Both the position numbers and the translations under genes were made by a program. A stretch of DNA of 64,000 bases from JANQEU01 sp965242805. Lineage in GTDB: Bacteria; Bacteroidota; Bacteroidia; Cytophagales; Cyclobacteriaceae. The notes beneath the pieces were generated by a model. That model saw nothing but the letters and a program-made list of their open reading frames with translations. It did no database searches and had not been told where the DNA came from. The stretch spans positions 496,001 to 560,000 of the forward strand of contig CBDETD010000002.1 in the NCBI GenBank assembly GCA_965242805.1. Reading direction: 5' to 3'. This document shows positions 7,352-15,900 of the stretch, one piece after another (positions within the stretch are counted from its first letter, which is position 1; each line of letters opens with the position of its first letter).

Positions 7352-10156
7352 TTATTTACCAATAAACACAAAAGCCCCCCAATAATAAGGATCTTTATAT
7401 TCTTCCATCAGCTGTCTTTGAGCAAGTTCAAATGATTTTCCGGGATCATTCGGCAGTTGAGTCCAATTATTGTAAAAATTATTCATTAACTGTTGAGTAG
7501 CGATGTCATCTACCTTCCATAGACTCATGATCAGATTTCTCGCTCCTGCCACCTGGAAGGCTCGTTGGAGCCCATAAACTCCTTCACCCGATTTGATATC
7601 TCCCTTTCCAGTTTCACAGGCAGAAAGTACGACGAGGTCCGTATCATTCAAATCGAGATTCATTGCTTCGTACGCAGTAAGAATTCCGTTGTCATTCCCT
7701 TCAAAAGATGATTCCGTAGAAGCCTTGGATGCACCAGCGAGCATCAGGCCCGACCTGAGTAACGGATTATTTCTGGCATATTCAATTTCCACACCAAATA
7801 CACTCCCCTGCCTATTAAGGTCCTCCAGAAAGAAGCCATGAGTTGCAATATGAAGGATCTTTGGTGGAGAAATACTTTTTATGGCAGATTCAGATGCCTG
7901 ATCTTCCATTTTAACAGTTACCTCATAAGTATTTCCCAAGGTAGCTGCAGCCAGGGTGACTTCAGTCTCCGTACCCGGTAAGGGAGGAATGTCACTATCT
8001 CCATAGTTTGGGAACCCAATCAAAACGGCGTCTCTGGTCTTAGATACCTTCTTTTCCTGGATAATATCTTTTGGATTTCCAATGTAATTGATTGAAAGCT
8101 TGTTGGCAACGTAGCTGTTATCCGGCGTTGGAATTGTACCAATGTTGATCTGGTTATAGACTCCATCAGGGGAAAAATATATCACATTCCCTCCTCCTAA
8201 CGATTCACTTATCTTTTTCCAGTATTGGTCATAGGTGTATTCGTCCTTTAATTTCTCCCTGATCACATTATTATAGTAGGCATAATATCGTGACTCCAGG
8301 TGATTGCCATTTTCAAGAATGACTACCTGAGGTGAATCGGTTTTCTTTACTAGGATCGCTGCGTATCGATTTTCTCCCGTGAATCTTTTATCGAAATGGG
8401 GATACTGAACAATTTCAACAATCACCTCATTGTCATCAAGACTCGATTGAAGTGTGGATAGTGAAACTGTTTCCATGGCTATGGATCGTTCAAATGATTT
8501 CGAACTTAAAGAAAGTCGTCTTTCTGTATCATTAGCTGCCGTTTCAAGGGAATCTATATTGACCTTTTGATCTTTCAGGTCTTCCTTACTCATAGAATAA
8601 TAGGTTGCCAAGAGATTTTTCTGATCCTGCCAGGTTTTGTATAAACTGATCAATTCACTATTCCCACTGTTGAGTATATCATTCTTGATCTTGGTGGTAG
8701 TACTTAATAACAGGCCCTTGGTCGAAAATCGATATTCCAGTGTTTTCTCCAAAAGACCTTTATCTCCTTCCTGTGAAAATGCAAAACTGTAAAATACGTC
8801 GAACCTGGGTTTTAACTTTTCCCAGTACTTTGTCTTTTCTGCTTCACTCATTGGTGGAAAGAACTCGTCGATGAAGGTCATGGTATTGGACATTACTTCA
8901 TCAAATTGGGTTTTCGAGGTCTCCACATCGCCTTTAAGCCAGTTTACAATAGCAAGCCCCTCAAGGGTTTTTATGGTCTTTGGATGGTTTTCACCTAAAG
9001 ATTCCCCTTGACTGGAATATGCCTTCGTCAGTAATCCAAATGATTCTTCCAGTTTACCGGCAGATCTCAGTAAATTCCCAAGATCAACTTGTGCATTGGC
9101 AGTGTTGACATGATTTCCTCCAAATTTCGTTTTGTAAATGTTCAAACTTTCCCTCAGCAACTTCTCGGCTTCCTCTTCCCTACCGGTAACTGCGTAAAGT
9201 GAAGCCAGATTATTTAGCATGTGAGCGTAATCGGGATCGGAAGTCTTGTTTATTTTCAAGCGGCTTATCTGAAGGTCGATTGCCTTTTTATAGGTAATTT
9301 CAGCTTCATCGTAATTTCCATTTTCTTGCAATATCAGCGCTTTGTTTGTCAATAATTGCAAAAAGGTCGAGGATCGATCCCGTAACTTCTTATCTCCTAT
9401 TTCCAGGCATTTTTCTATTTGCTCAAGCGCTTCATTTGATCTCCCCATGTACTGGTAAAGGATTCCCAAATTATTCAATGCGATGGCGTATGGAACCGAT
9501 CCACTACCCTCAGTTTTTGAGACTAGCTCCAACGTTTCTTTCAGTATACTTTCTGCTTGATTGTAATTCGCTGTATTTAAGTTTAGCACCCCCATGTTAT
9601 TATACTCGGCGGCGTATCCCGAACTCTCTTTCCCCATTGTACTTTCCCATCCATCGATAGCCATTCTGTTGTACTCTTCTGCCAAGGCATAACGACCCAT
9701 ATCACTAAATAGCAATCCTAGTGTTCCAATAGCCTTCAAATAGACCGGGTTATCGAACTCATTCAATTCTTCAAAAGAAACTTTGGCTGCCCTCAGGTAA
9801 AATTCACCTACTACATACTTCCGATTCTGATAGCTCAGATTACCAGCTTCATACATATCCCTGGCCTTGTCGAGGTCAGATTTCTCCTCCTCCTTGGACA
9901 TAACAAAATCAGCAGCCTTTATCAGGCGTTCACCTTTCTGAACATCCGTATATGACTCTGATTTATCAAGAAAAGCAATGGCAAAATTGAAACTTGAAGT
10001 ATCATAGCTATCACGTTTCTTTTCAGTTTCCTCGACGATCGTTTCTTTGATTACGTCTTGTGCTTTATCACGTAGTTTCTTTCTTAGATCCTTCAATTGT
10101 GAATTGGCGGAAAAGACAATTGCAAAGGTCAGTGTGAACAGACTAAACTTGGTCAT
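7352..10156 (-). CDS. Exported TPR-CHAT cysteine protease
   Basis: 934 aa from the ATG at 10156; a TTG three codons earlier is less likely. An N-terminal signal peptide (…FSANS) precedes a basic coiled stretch. About eight tetratricopeptide repeats follow (roughly residues 100-430), then a helical linker and a C-terminal CHAT domain (about 620-934). The CHAT catalytic pair is visible: His in ILHIATHGFF and Cys in VVLSACETGKG, with LPGTETE and 'LWKVDD' as further family marks. CHAT proteins are caspase-like peptidases whose TPRs sense partners. The signal peptide puts this one in the periplasm or outside the cell. Its substrate is unknown. Confidence 0.9.
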   Translation of the reverse strand: MTKFSLFTLTFAIVFSANSQLKDLRKKLRDKAQDVIKETIVEETEKKRDSYDTSSFNFAIAFLDKSESYTDVQKGERLIKAADFVMSKEEEKSDLDKARDMYEAGNLSYQNRKYVVGEFYLRAAKVSFEELNEFDNPVYLKAIGTLGLLFSDMGRYALAEEYNRMAIDGWESTMGKESSGYAAEYNNMGVLNLNTANYNQAESILKETLELVSKTEGSGSVPYAIALNNLGILYQYMGRSNEALEQIEKCLEIGDKKLRDRSSTFLQLLTNKALILQENGNYDEAEITYKKAIDLQISRLKINKTSDPDYAHMLNNLASLYAVTGREEEAEKLLRESLNIYKTKFGGNHVNTANAQVDLGNLLRSAGKLEESFGLLTKAYSSQGESLGENHPKTIKTLEGLAIVNWLKGDVETSKTQFDEVMSNTMTFIDEFFPPMSEAEKTKYWEKLKPRFDVFYSFAFSQEGDKGLLEKTLEYRFSTKGLLLSTTTKIKNDILNSGNSELISLYKTWQDQKNLLATYYSMSKEDLKDQKVNIDSLETAANDTERRLSLSSKSFERSIAMETVSLSTLQSSLDDNEVIVEIVQYPHFDKRFTGENRYAAILVKKTDSPQVVILENGNHLESRYYAYYNNVIREKLKDEYTYDQYWKKISESLGGGNVIYFSPDGVYNQINIGTIPTPDNSYVANKLSINYIGNPKDIIQEKKVSKTRDAVLIGFPNYGDSDIPPLPGTETEVTLAAATLGNTYEVTVKMEDQASESAIKSISPPKILHIATHGFFLEDLNRQGSVFGVEIEYARNNPLLRSGLMLAGASKASTESSFEGNDNGILTAYEAMNLDLNDTDLVVLSACETGKGDIKSGEGVYGLQRAFQVAGARNLIMSLWKVDDIATQQLMNNFYNNWTQLPNDPGKSFELAQRQLMEEYKDPYYWGAFVFIGK

Positions 10157-10192
10157 AGAGATCAATGGTTCAAGAGGTTAATTCAAGAATAT

Positions 10193-10200
10193 CAAATTTA
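10193..10200 (-). promoter_or_regulatory. Candidate -7 element of the CHAT gene promoter
   Basis: On the minus strand the sequence reads TAAATTTG, a match to the Bacteroidota sigma-ABfr -7 consensus TAnnTTTG, 37 nt before the CHAT gene ATG. I see no good -33 TTG at the right distance, so the call is weak. The rest of 10166-10399 holds no gene. Confidence 0.4.
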
Positions 10201-10399
10201 GGACATTGACAAAATCTTACACCTACAGGGATCCAAAAAAGACAAGCAACGACAACCAAATCTATAAAAACCCTTATTCGTAAAGTTCGAATTGTTCCGT
10301 TGTGAACATTTTTTTGAAAAAGAGGTTCAATAAGTAAACAAAATCCAATTGAATGCGTGAATCTTAATATAATTCAACACCAGGAAACAGCTATGATAT

Positions 10400-10597
10400 A
10401 TGGACGATCTAGAAGATTATTCGAAAGAGATTGAGATCTATTCAGAAGAGGATCACGAGTTATTTCAGGAAGTAGGTATTAAAATCGTAAGAAACCTCCA
10501 AAAGAAGTACCAACAACAAGCATCACATCGATTGAAGCAGTCAAGGTTGATTCTAAAAATGGTTTATTGTCATAACATTGCCAGGACCGGAATATAG
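10400..10597 (+). CDS. Small charged protein, paralogue of the 85-aa neighbour
   Basis: 65 aa, MDDLEDYSKEIE… at the N-terminus. It shares a block with the next small gene: (S/T)(K/E)E-(D/E)HEL(F/Y)xEVGxxIxRNLQ(K/R)K, then a basic helix and a shared end (L)K(M/L)VYCHNxA. Conservation at protein level, with silent and conservative changes between the copies, supports real coding. No signal peptide or membrane segment; mostly helical, acidic N-half and basic C-half. An AGGA lies about 15 nt before the ATG. Unknown function: a DNA- or RNA-binding or toxin-antitoxin-like role is possible but unsupported. Confidence 0.7.
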   Translation: MDDLEDYSKEIEIYSEEDHELFQEVGIKIVRNLQKKYQQQASHRLKQSRLILKMVYCHNIARTGI

Positions 10598-10697
10598 TTG
10601 CCATTTTCGTGACAGCTCATTTTGGAGATTGATCGGTACGTGATTCACTGAAAAGCAAATTTAGGATTGTGTAAGTTCCCTAATTAATTTACCATCG

Positions 10698-10759
10698 TGG
10701 TTTGATGAGGTGTGTCTAATTAAAAGAAGGCCACCTGTTCCACCCTAGTCATCAAACCA
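10698..10759 (+). promoter_or_regulatory. 5' hairpin abutting the start codon of the small gene at 10760
   Basis: A perfect 11-bp inverted repeat: TGGTTTGATGA at 10698-10708 and TCATCAAACCA at 10749-10759, with a 40-nt loop. A further GGTG/CACC pairing inside can extend the stem. The 3' arm ends exactly one base before the ATG at 10760. In RNA this would hold the initiation region in a stem, so translational control is a reasonable inference. No ribosome binding site is seen upstream of this ATG. Confidence 0.6.
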
Positions 10760-11017
10760 ATGGAACTCGATCTTTATCTGCAGGAAATAGAAAACCTTAC
10801 AAAAGAGGAACACGAACTTTACAACGAAGTCGGATTAAATATTGCAAGGAATCTCCAGCGAAAGCGCAGATTTAACGATACGTACCGATTACACCTCTCC
10901 AAGTTGGTTTTGAAATTGGTCTATTGTCATAATCACGCCAAAAAGAATATTGAACGTATCACAAAAAGGAGAAGTGTCAGGCGTTCTCTCCGAACACTAA
11001 CCCACTACTCACATTAG
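10760..11017 (+). CDS. Small charged protein, paralogue of the 65-aa neighbour
   Basis: 85 aa. Residues 1-60 align without gaps to the gene at 10400 (EIENLTKEEHELYNEVG, RNLQRK, then LKLVYCHN). It adds a strongly basic tail (KKNIERITKRRSVRRSLR) that the first copy lacks. No signal peptide or membrane segment. Its start codon directly follows a perfect 11-bp stem, and its stop codon is 4 bp before the first copy of the tandem repeat. The basic tail and lack of export signals would suit nucleic-acid binding, but this is a guess. Family not recognised. Confidence 0.75.
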   Translation: MELDLYLQEIENLTKEEHELYNEVGLNIARNLQRKRRFNDTYRLHLSKLVLKLVYCHNHAKKNIERITKRRSVRRSLRTLTHYSH

Positions 11018-11020
11018 CTG

Positions 11021-11628
11021 GCGCTCGTTTGCAACGAGTGTCAGATAAAAAACCACTCGTATTTCTTGCACCAGTTATGAATAGTTTTCTCCTCCACTTC
11101 CAATCCCATTAGTGCACTTTACTCGCTGTTCCGTCGAAAGGACTGCAGGGGGAGTTATAGGCCAAGCTACTGGGCATATGACTCAGAGGCAGTCTTTATC
11201 GCTTTGTAATATATGGGAGGACCTCTACTAACCCCGGCAGTTCACACTACCTTATCTTGCGCTCGTTTGCAACGAGTGTCAGATAAAAAACCACTCGTAT
11301 TTCTTGCACCAGTTATGAATAGTTTTCTCCTCCACTTCCAATTCCCATTAGTGCACTTTACTCGCTGTTCCGTCGAAAGGACTGCAGGGGGAGTTATAGG
11401 CCAAGCTACTGGGCATATGACTCAGAGGCAGTCTTTATCGCTTTGTAATATATGGGAGGACCTCTACTAACCCCGGCAGTTCACACTACCTTATCTTGCG
11501 CTCGTTTGCAATGAGTGTCAGGTAAAAAACCACTCGTATTTCTTGCACCAGTTATGAATAGTTTTCTCCTCCACTTCCAATTCCCATTAGTGCACTTTAC
11601 TCGCTGTTCCGTCGAAAGGACTGCAGGG
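11021..11628. repeat. Tandem repeat, 2.5 copies of a ~238-bp unit
   Basis: Unit starts are at 11021, 11259 and 11498 (periods 238 and 239 bp); the third copy stops at 11628 after 131 bp. Copies 1 and 2 differ at one indel; copy 3 differs at two bases within the shared part. Each unit opens with the hairpin CTCGTT-TGC-AACGAG. The downstream arm can instead pair as ACGAGTG with CACTCGT 13 nt further on, so two exclusive folds are possible. The copy 3 change (AACGAG to AATGAG) keeps both stems through G-U pairs. Far too long for CRISPR; no transposase is present. The opening hairpin looks like REP-type palindromes. Confidence 0.95.
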
Positions 11629-11926
11629 ATGTGGTACGTCACTCTTGAGGAACGTTGAATTGTTGTCAGTCTTCGAGTGCCTCAGACCGACAATCTACTT
11701 CCAGTTATAAGTTGACTATACCCTGACAGTCTTTTCATTTTATTGAGAAAGGACTTGAGAAAAGTGTACCCAGGCAAAAAAAGCTGTCTTTTCGACTTTA
11801 GAGAAAACTTTTCATGAGTGGTGGGAGGCCTTCCAATCGAAATAATCCCTCTACGCATGAATAGTTATACTCTCAACGGTCAATGTAACAGCTTTTTTTA
11901 CATGTGTGATTAGCGCATGAACTACC
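11629..11926. other. Non-coding stretch with a spaced 12-bp inverted repeat
   Basis: No convincing gene in about 300 bp. It contains a perfect inverted repeat, AAAAAAAGCTGT at 11776-11787 and ACAGCTTTTTTT at 11888-11899, flanking 100 bp. This could be the remnant ends of a small element, or chance in A/T-rich DNA. No classic terminator for the leftward gene ending at 11927 is visible. Confidence 0.4.
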
Positions 11927-14900
11927 CTAAAACTCAGAAATGTCCTGTCCTTCGATCCATGGAGCACCAGCATTTTTCAAAGCCTCTTCTATTCCAGGTA
12001 TTACATTGTCAGTCACATCCATTAGATCCTTTTTAATGTCTCCCATTTCTTTCTTACTGAGATCGATCATTTCTCGATGCATTTGCGTAGGTCCATACGT
12101 GTTGTTTAATGCACGGAACCCTACAAACATGCGATTCCTAGGTGTTGGATCAGACCTCTCACCAATCTCACCTTTGGTGTCGTCACCATTTAGTTTCATA
12201 TCAATATCAAGTAACCGGTTCCTTGCATTGTATATACTAGTGACAAGTTCTGTATCTTCCTTTTCCAACCTTGAAAGTGCGGTTTGCATGGCCTTGATCT
12301 TGTCCATGGTCTTGTTTAACACGGTGCCTGTAGCCGTTATTTCCTGCTGCAAACTCTCAAGATCTTTCCTGAACGCAATTATTTCATCATAAGATGCTGG
12401 TTCCAATGCACCATCGCGTAATGGGACAACTTTGAAGGATCTGGGCTCAGAAAGATCCGTGACGACACCATCTACTACTTTAGACATTGTAACTGTGTAA
12501 TCTCCGGGAGTTGCCATAAATCCATTATTCCCGAAGAATCTACCACCAGAAGATCTTCCTAATCTGATTCCATCTTTTGAGGCATATCTAAGATCCCAAT
12601 TGATTCGTTTTATACCTTTCTTGGCTTTGCCTTCTACCTTATTCACAACATTCCCTTCCGAATCCTTGATGGTCAATAAGATTTTTGGTTTTTCCTGTCT
12701 TCTCTCCTTCTCCAATGCATCCCATCCTGGAAATGGAATGCTCCTGTTGTCTTTCGCAAGATCTTTCTCTCGTTTCTTTCGAGCCGCCTCAAGAGTTGTA
12801 AGATCTTCCTTTAAATAATAAGTAAATACAGCTCCAAAAGGTGGGTTTTCAGCAACATACTTGCTGGCTCCCTGCGAACTTACCCTTCCCCTTGGTCTGT
12901 ACCACTCTGCGTCTTTCACGTCAAATAGAATCGCTTCCTGAGCTAAGGCACTTTCCGAAATGCTCCTTAATGGACTGATGTCATCAAGAACATAAAAACT
13001 CCTGCCAAACGATGCCCCTACTAAATCATTTTCTCGCCTTTGAATAGTTATATCCCTGAATGGAATAGTAGGTACTCCTCCTTCCAATCTGGTCCAGTTT
13101 CCTCCGCCATCGACTGTTACGTAAATACCAAATTCAGTTCCTACGAAAATAAGATCCTTGTTTACGTGATCCTGGACCAATCTCCAGATCAAAGTACGGT
13201 CCGGAATGTTGGAACTTATGGAAGACCATGAGCGTCCCCTGTCCGTACTCTTTAGGATGTATGGTTTAAAGTCTCCGTATTTATGATTATCCAGACATAA
13301 ATAAACCGTATTAGCATCAAATAGATCAGCTCTGACATCGTTAATGAAAGCAGTTGAAGGAACTCCTTTGATAGATCCTGTTTCAATTTTTCGCCAATTT
13401 TGACCACCGTCCTCAGTTACCTGGATAATTCCATCATCAGTACCCGCATAAATTAAACCCTCTTGTAATGGAGATTCAGCTAAAGATGTTACGGTATTGT
13501 AGTTAGACATGGCCCCTACATCCCAAGGATTATCCCAACTCTGTACTTTGCCCATGATGGGCAGGGTGATCCGTTCCTGATCCCTTGTCAGATCCCCGGA
13601 GATAGCTGTCCAACTATTCCCTCTGTTGTCAGATCTCCAAACTCTGGCTGACGCAAAATACAATCGTGAAGGGCTGTGTGGACTTACCAATATTGGAGCA
13701 TCCCAATTAAAGCGTTCATAATCTTCACCTTCACCAGCCTGAGGTTGGATAAATACCTGATCCCCAGTGATTTGATCAATCCTATGCAACCCCCCCTGTT
13801 GTGTTTCTGCATAGGTGATGTTTGGATTCCCTGGTTCAACCGCTGACTGATGTCCGTCTGCACCCAGTGTTTTCCACCAATCAGCATTCCTAATACCGTG
13901 CTCATTATCTGTCCTTGAAGGACCTCCATGAGATCCGTTGTCCTGTGTCCCTCCGTATATGTAGTAAAATGGTTCCGAATCATCCACAGCAACCTTGTAA
14001 TATTGCGTGATAGGCATATTGTCAATAAATCTCCAATTCTCAGCAAGGTCAAAACTCTCATAGAGCCCACCATCAGTGCCGACTAACAGATAATCAGGAT
14101 CATCAGGTCTGAATGAAACAGAATGACTATCGGAGTGCATCCCTTCCCTCTTCATTCTTCGAAAGTTCTTCCCATGATCATCTGAAACCAGCATATTATT
14201 GTTCACAAGGTACAATCGCCCTTCCTGGTGAGGTGATGCATATAGCTCCTGGTAGTAATGTGGGCCTGTTGCTCCCGAAACAGCATCCGATTGCTTCACC
14301 CATGATTTCCCGCGATTGGTGGACATGAATACTCCACCAGTGGTTCGATCCAGTTCGATCGCAGCATAGATCACATCCGGATTGAAAGGAGAAATAGCCA
14401 ATCCAATTTTTCCTAAGTTAGATTTAGGTATTCCTGTTGTAAGCTCTTCCCATGTTTCTCCGCCATCTTTTGATCTATGAAGACCTGATCCGGGTCCTCC
14501 ACCCATGTAGGCTGCAACAGTTCTGTGTCGATCCCACGTTGCTGCATACAGCCAATTTGGATCACGAGGGTCGATCGCAATATCTGTAACACCTGTCCAT
14601 TCGTTATTACCTAACGTTTTCTTCCAGGAATCACCTCCATCAGTTGACTTGTAGAATCCTCTTTCTCCACCTTTATTCCATAACGGACCTTGGACCGCAA
14701 CCATGATAACATCGGAATCATCAGGGTGGACAATGATCTTTGAAATGTGCTCGGAAGCCTTGAGCCCCATGTTTTTCCAGGTCTTTCCGTTGTCTTCACT
14801 TTTATAAATACCATCGCCATAACCAACATGTCTGCCGCCGACATTCTCTCCGGTACCCACCCATATCGTATTGGGATTTATAGGGTCAATCGTTACACAG

Positions 14901-15178
14901 CCAATAGAATATGACGGTTGGTCATCAAAGATTGGATCCCATGTTACCCCCGCATTTTTTGTTTTCCAAACTCCTCCGGAACCCACTGCCACATACCACA
15001 CATTGTCGTCTTCCGGATGGATAGCGACATCAGCAATCCTGCCAGAAGTAAATGCTGGTCCGACTTCTCTTAGTTTTAATCCTTTCAGAATAGATGCATT
15101 CAGTGTAGCATCTTCCTGAGCTATTCCCACCTGAGCTATCAGGACAAATAGAGCTATTAAAAAAACTGGTCTTTTCAT
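11927..15178 (-). CDS. Secreted sortilin/BNR-type beta-propeller protein (glycosyl hydrolase-like)
   Basis: 1083 aa from the ATG at 15178, chosen because it starts a clean signal peptide (MKRPVFLIALFVLI…AQ); an upstream in-frame start would add 18 unlikely residues. The protein is built from Asp-box/BNR repeats (SxDxGxTW variants: SEDNGKTW, STDGGDSW, SKDGGETW, STDRGRSW, TVDGGGNW), forming two propellers typical of the VPS10/sortilin-like family annotated as glycosyl hydrolases in Bacteroidota. The last ~300 residues hold a beta-sandwich and a coiled coil. No T9SS sorting domain is seen. Enzymatic activity is unproven; it may instead bind peptides or glycans. Confidence 0.88.
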   Translation of the reverse strand: MKRPVFLIALFVLIAQVGIAQEDATLNASILKGLKLREVGPAFTSGRIADVAIHPEDDNVWYVAVGSGGVWKTKNAGVTWDPIFDDQPSYSIGCVTIDPINPNTIWVGTGENVGGRHVGYGDGIYKSEDNGKTWKNMGLKASEHISKIIVHPDDSDVIMVAVQGPLWNKGGERGFYKSTDGGDSWKKTLGNNEWTGVTDIAIDPRDPNWLYAATWDRHRTVAAYMGGGPGSGLHRSKDGGETWEELTTGIPKSNLGKIGLAISPFNPDVIYAAIELDRTTGGVFMSTNRGKSWVKQSDAVSGATGPHYYQELYASPHQEGRLYLVNNNMLVSDDHGKNFRRMKREGMHSDSHSVSFRPDDPDYLLVGTDGGLYESFDLAENWRFIDNMPITQYYKVAVDDSEPFYYIYGGTQDNGSHGGPSRTDNEHGIRNADWWKTLGADGHQSAVEPGNPNITYAETQQGGLHRIDQITGDQVFIQPQAGEGEDYERFNWDAPILVSPHSPSRLYFASARVWRSDNRGNSWTAISGDLTRDQERITLPIMGKVQSWDNPWDVGAMSNYNTVTSLAESPLQEGLIYAGTDDGIIQVTEDGGQNWRKIETGSIKGVPSTAFINDVRADLFDANTVYLCLDNHKYGDFKPYILKSTDRGRSWSSISSNIPDRTLIWRLVQDHVNKDLIFVGTEFGIYVTVDGGGNWTRLEGGVPTIPFRDITIQRRENDLVGASFGRSFYVLDDISPLRSISESALAQEAILFDVKDAEWYRPRGRVSSQGASKYVAENPPFGAVFTYYLKEDLTTLEAARKKREKDLAKDNRSIPFPGWDALEKERRQEKPKILLTIKDSEGNVVNKVEGKAKKGIKRINWDLRYASKDGIRLGRSSGGRFFGNNGFMATPGDYTVTMSKVVDGVVTDLSEPRSFKVVPLRDGALEPASYDEIIAFRKDLESLQQEITATGTVLNKTMDKIKAMQTALSRLEKEDTELVTSIYNARNRLLDIDMKLNGDDTKGEIGERSDPTPRNRMFVGFRALNNTYGPTQMHREMIDLSKKEMGDIKKDLMDVTDNVIPGIEEALKNAGAPWIEGQDISEF

Positions 15179-15279
15179 TCCTCTTCTCGATTTTGGTTTA
15201 TTAGAATAACCGAAAATTAGGCAAAGAACCATTCAGACAAAAGGGTCTTTATATGGGCAGCAAATATTGGATTTGGGCG

Positions 15280-15753
15280 TCAGTTAACCTGCACCCAGAA
15301 TAGGTTGTAATTCATCGGGTCTACACGATCAAGCTTACGAAGCTGACCAACAAATTGCTCAACAGAACTCATCCCTGTGACTTCTTTCTCATATTTTTCA
15401 AAGTGGTCGTCGTTGAACCTGTCTACTAGGATCGCATATATGCTGAAGTCTTCGGTAGGTTTATCAATGGAAAATGAATAACTCCAATTGTACTCGGTCC
15501 TCGTTACGTCCCTAAAGCTGAACTTTTCGTAATTATGGAAGATGAGCCTATCATTGGCGCTGGTCACTAACAGGACGTAGGCATCCCTATCTTTTATATC
15601 AAACGGCTCAATGCTGAATTTCCCTTTGGTGTGATATGTAAGCTTTCCATGCTCACCAAATGCTTCTTCACTAGTAACAGCTTCAACAACTATTCTGTGA
15701 CCACCCTGAAAGAATATCAATGACGATATGATAAGTAATTTCAATAAATACAC
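15280..15753 (-). CDS. Small exported protein of unknown function
   Basis: 157 aa. A hydrophobic N-terminus (MYLLKLLIISSLIFFQGG) looks like a signal peptide. GTG at 15753 is the start used; a TTG three codons later is possible. The mature part is beta-rich with 'DAYVLLVTSANDRLIFHNYEKF' style strands and a helical C-terminus. No known motif was recognised. Codon use resembles its neighbours. It lies between the BNR propeller gene (same strand) and the divergent TrpF-like gene. Confidence 0.65.
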   Translation of the reverse strand: MYLLKLLIISSLIFFQGGHRIVVEAVTSEEAFGEHGKLTYHTKGKFSIEPFDIKDRDAYVLLVTSANDRLIFHNYEKFSFRDVTRTEYNWSYSFSIDKPTEDFSIYAILVDRFNDDHFEKYEKEVTGMSSVEQFVGQLRKLDRVDPMNYNLFWVQVN

Positions 15754-15900
15754 TTCTTTGACAATTATACTAGTTACACAGACAAATAAATCACAATACT
15801 TCCTCTCATTAAGAAATTAAATTACCAAGTACTCATCTGTTCTTCAAAAACTTCTTTTCAAACGCAAATTATGATTTCTTTGTTCATCAAACAATGATAA

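Noticed and set aside
10381..10396. 16-base match to the M13 reverse primer core (CAGGAAACAGCTATGA)
   Set aside because: The flanks are not lacZ or vector, and the sequence continues into a small gene conserved with its neighbour. It is taken as chance.
11213..11470. 85-residue open frame inside the tandem repeat
   Set aside because: It spans one full repeat period plus the next copy, has no conserved sequence pattern and depends on the repeat. It looks like chance openness.
11021..11628. Tandem repeat as a CRISPR array or integron cassette array
   Set aside because: The unit is about 238 bp with no spacers of 30-40 bp, so it is not CRISPR. No attC-type RYYYAAC/GTTRRRY core or integrase is present.
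13684..14073. 129-residue minus-strand frame inside the BNR propeller gene
   Set aside because: It is a shifted frame of the propeller gene and carries no family motif of its own.
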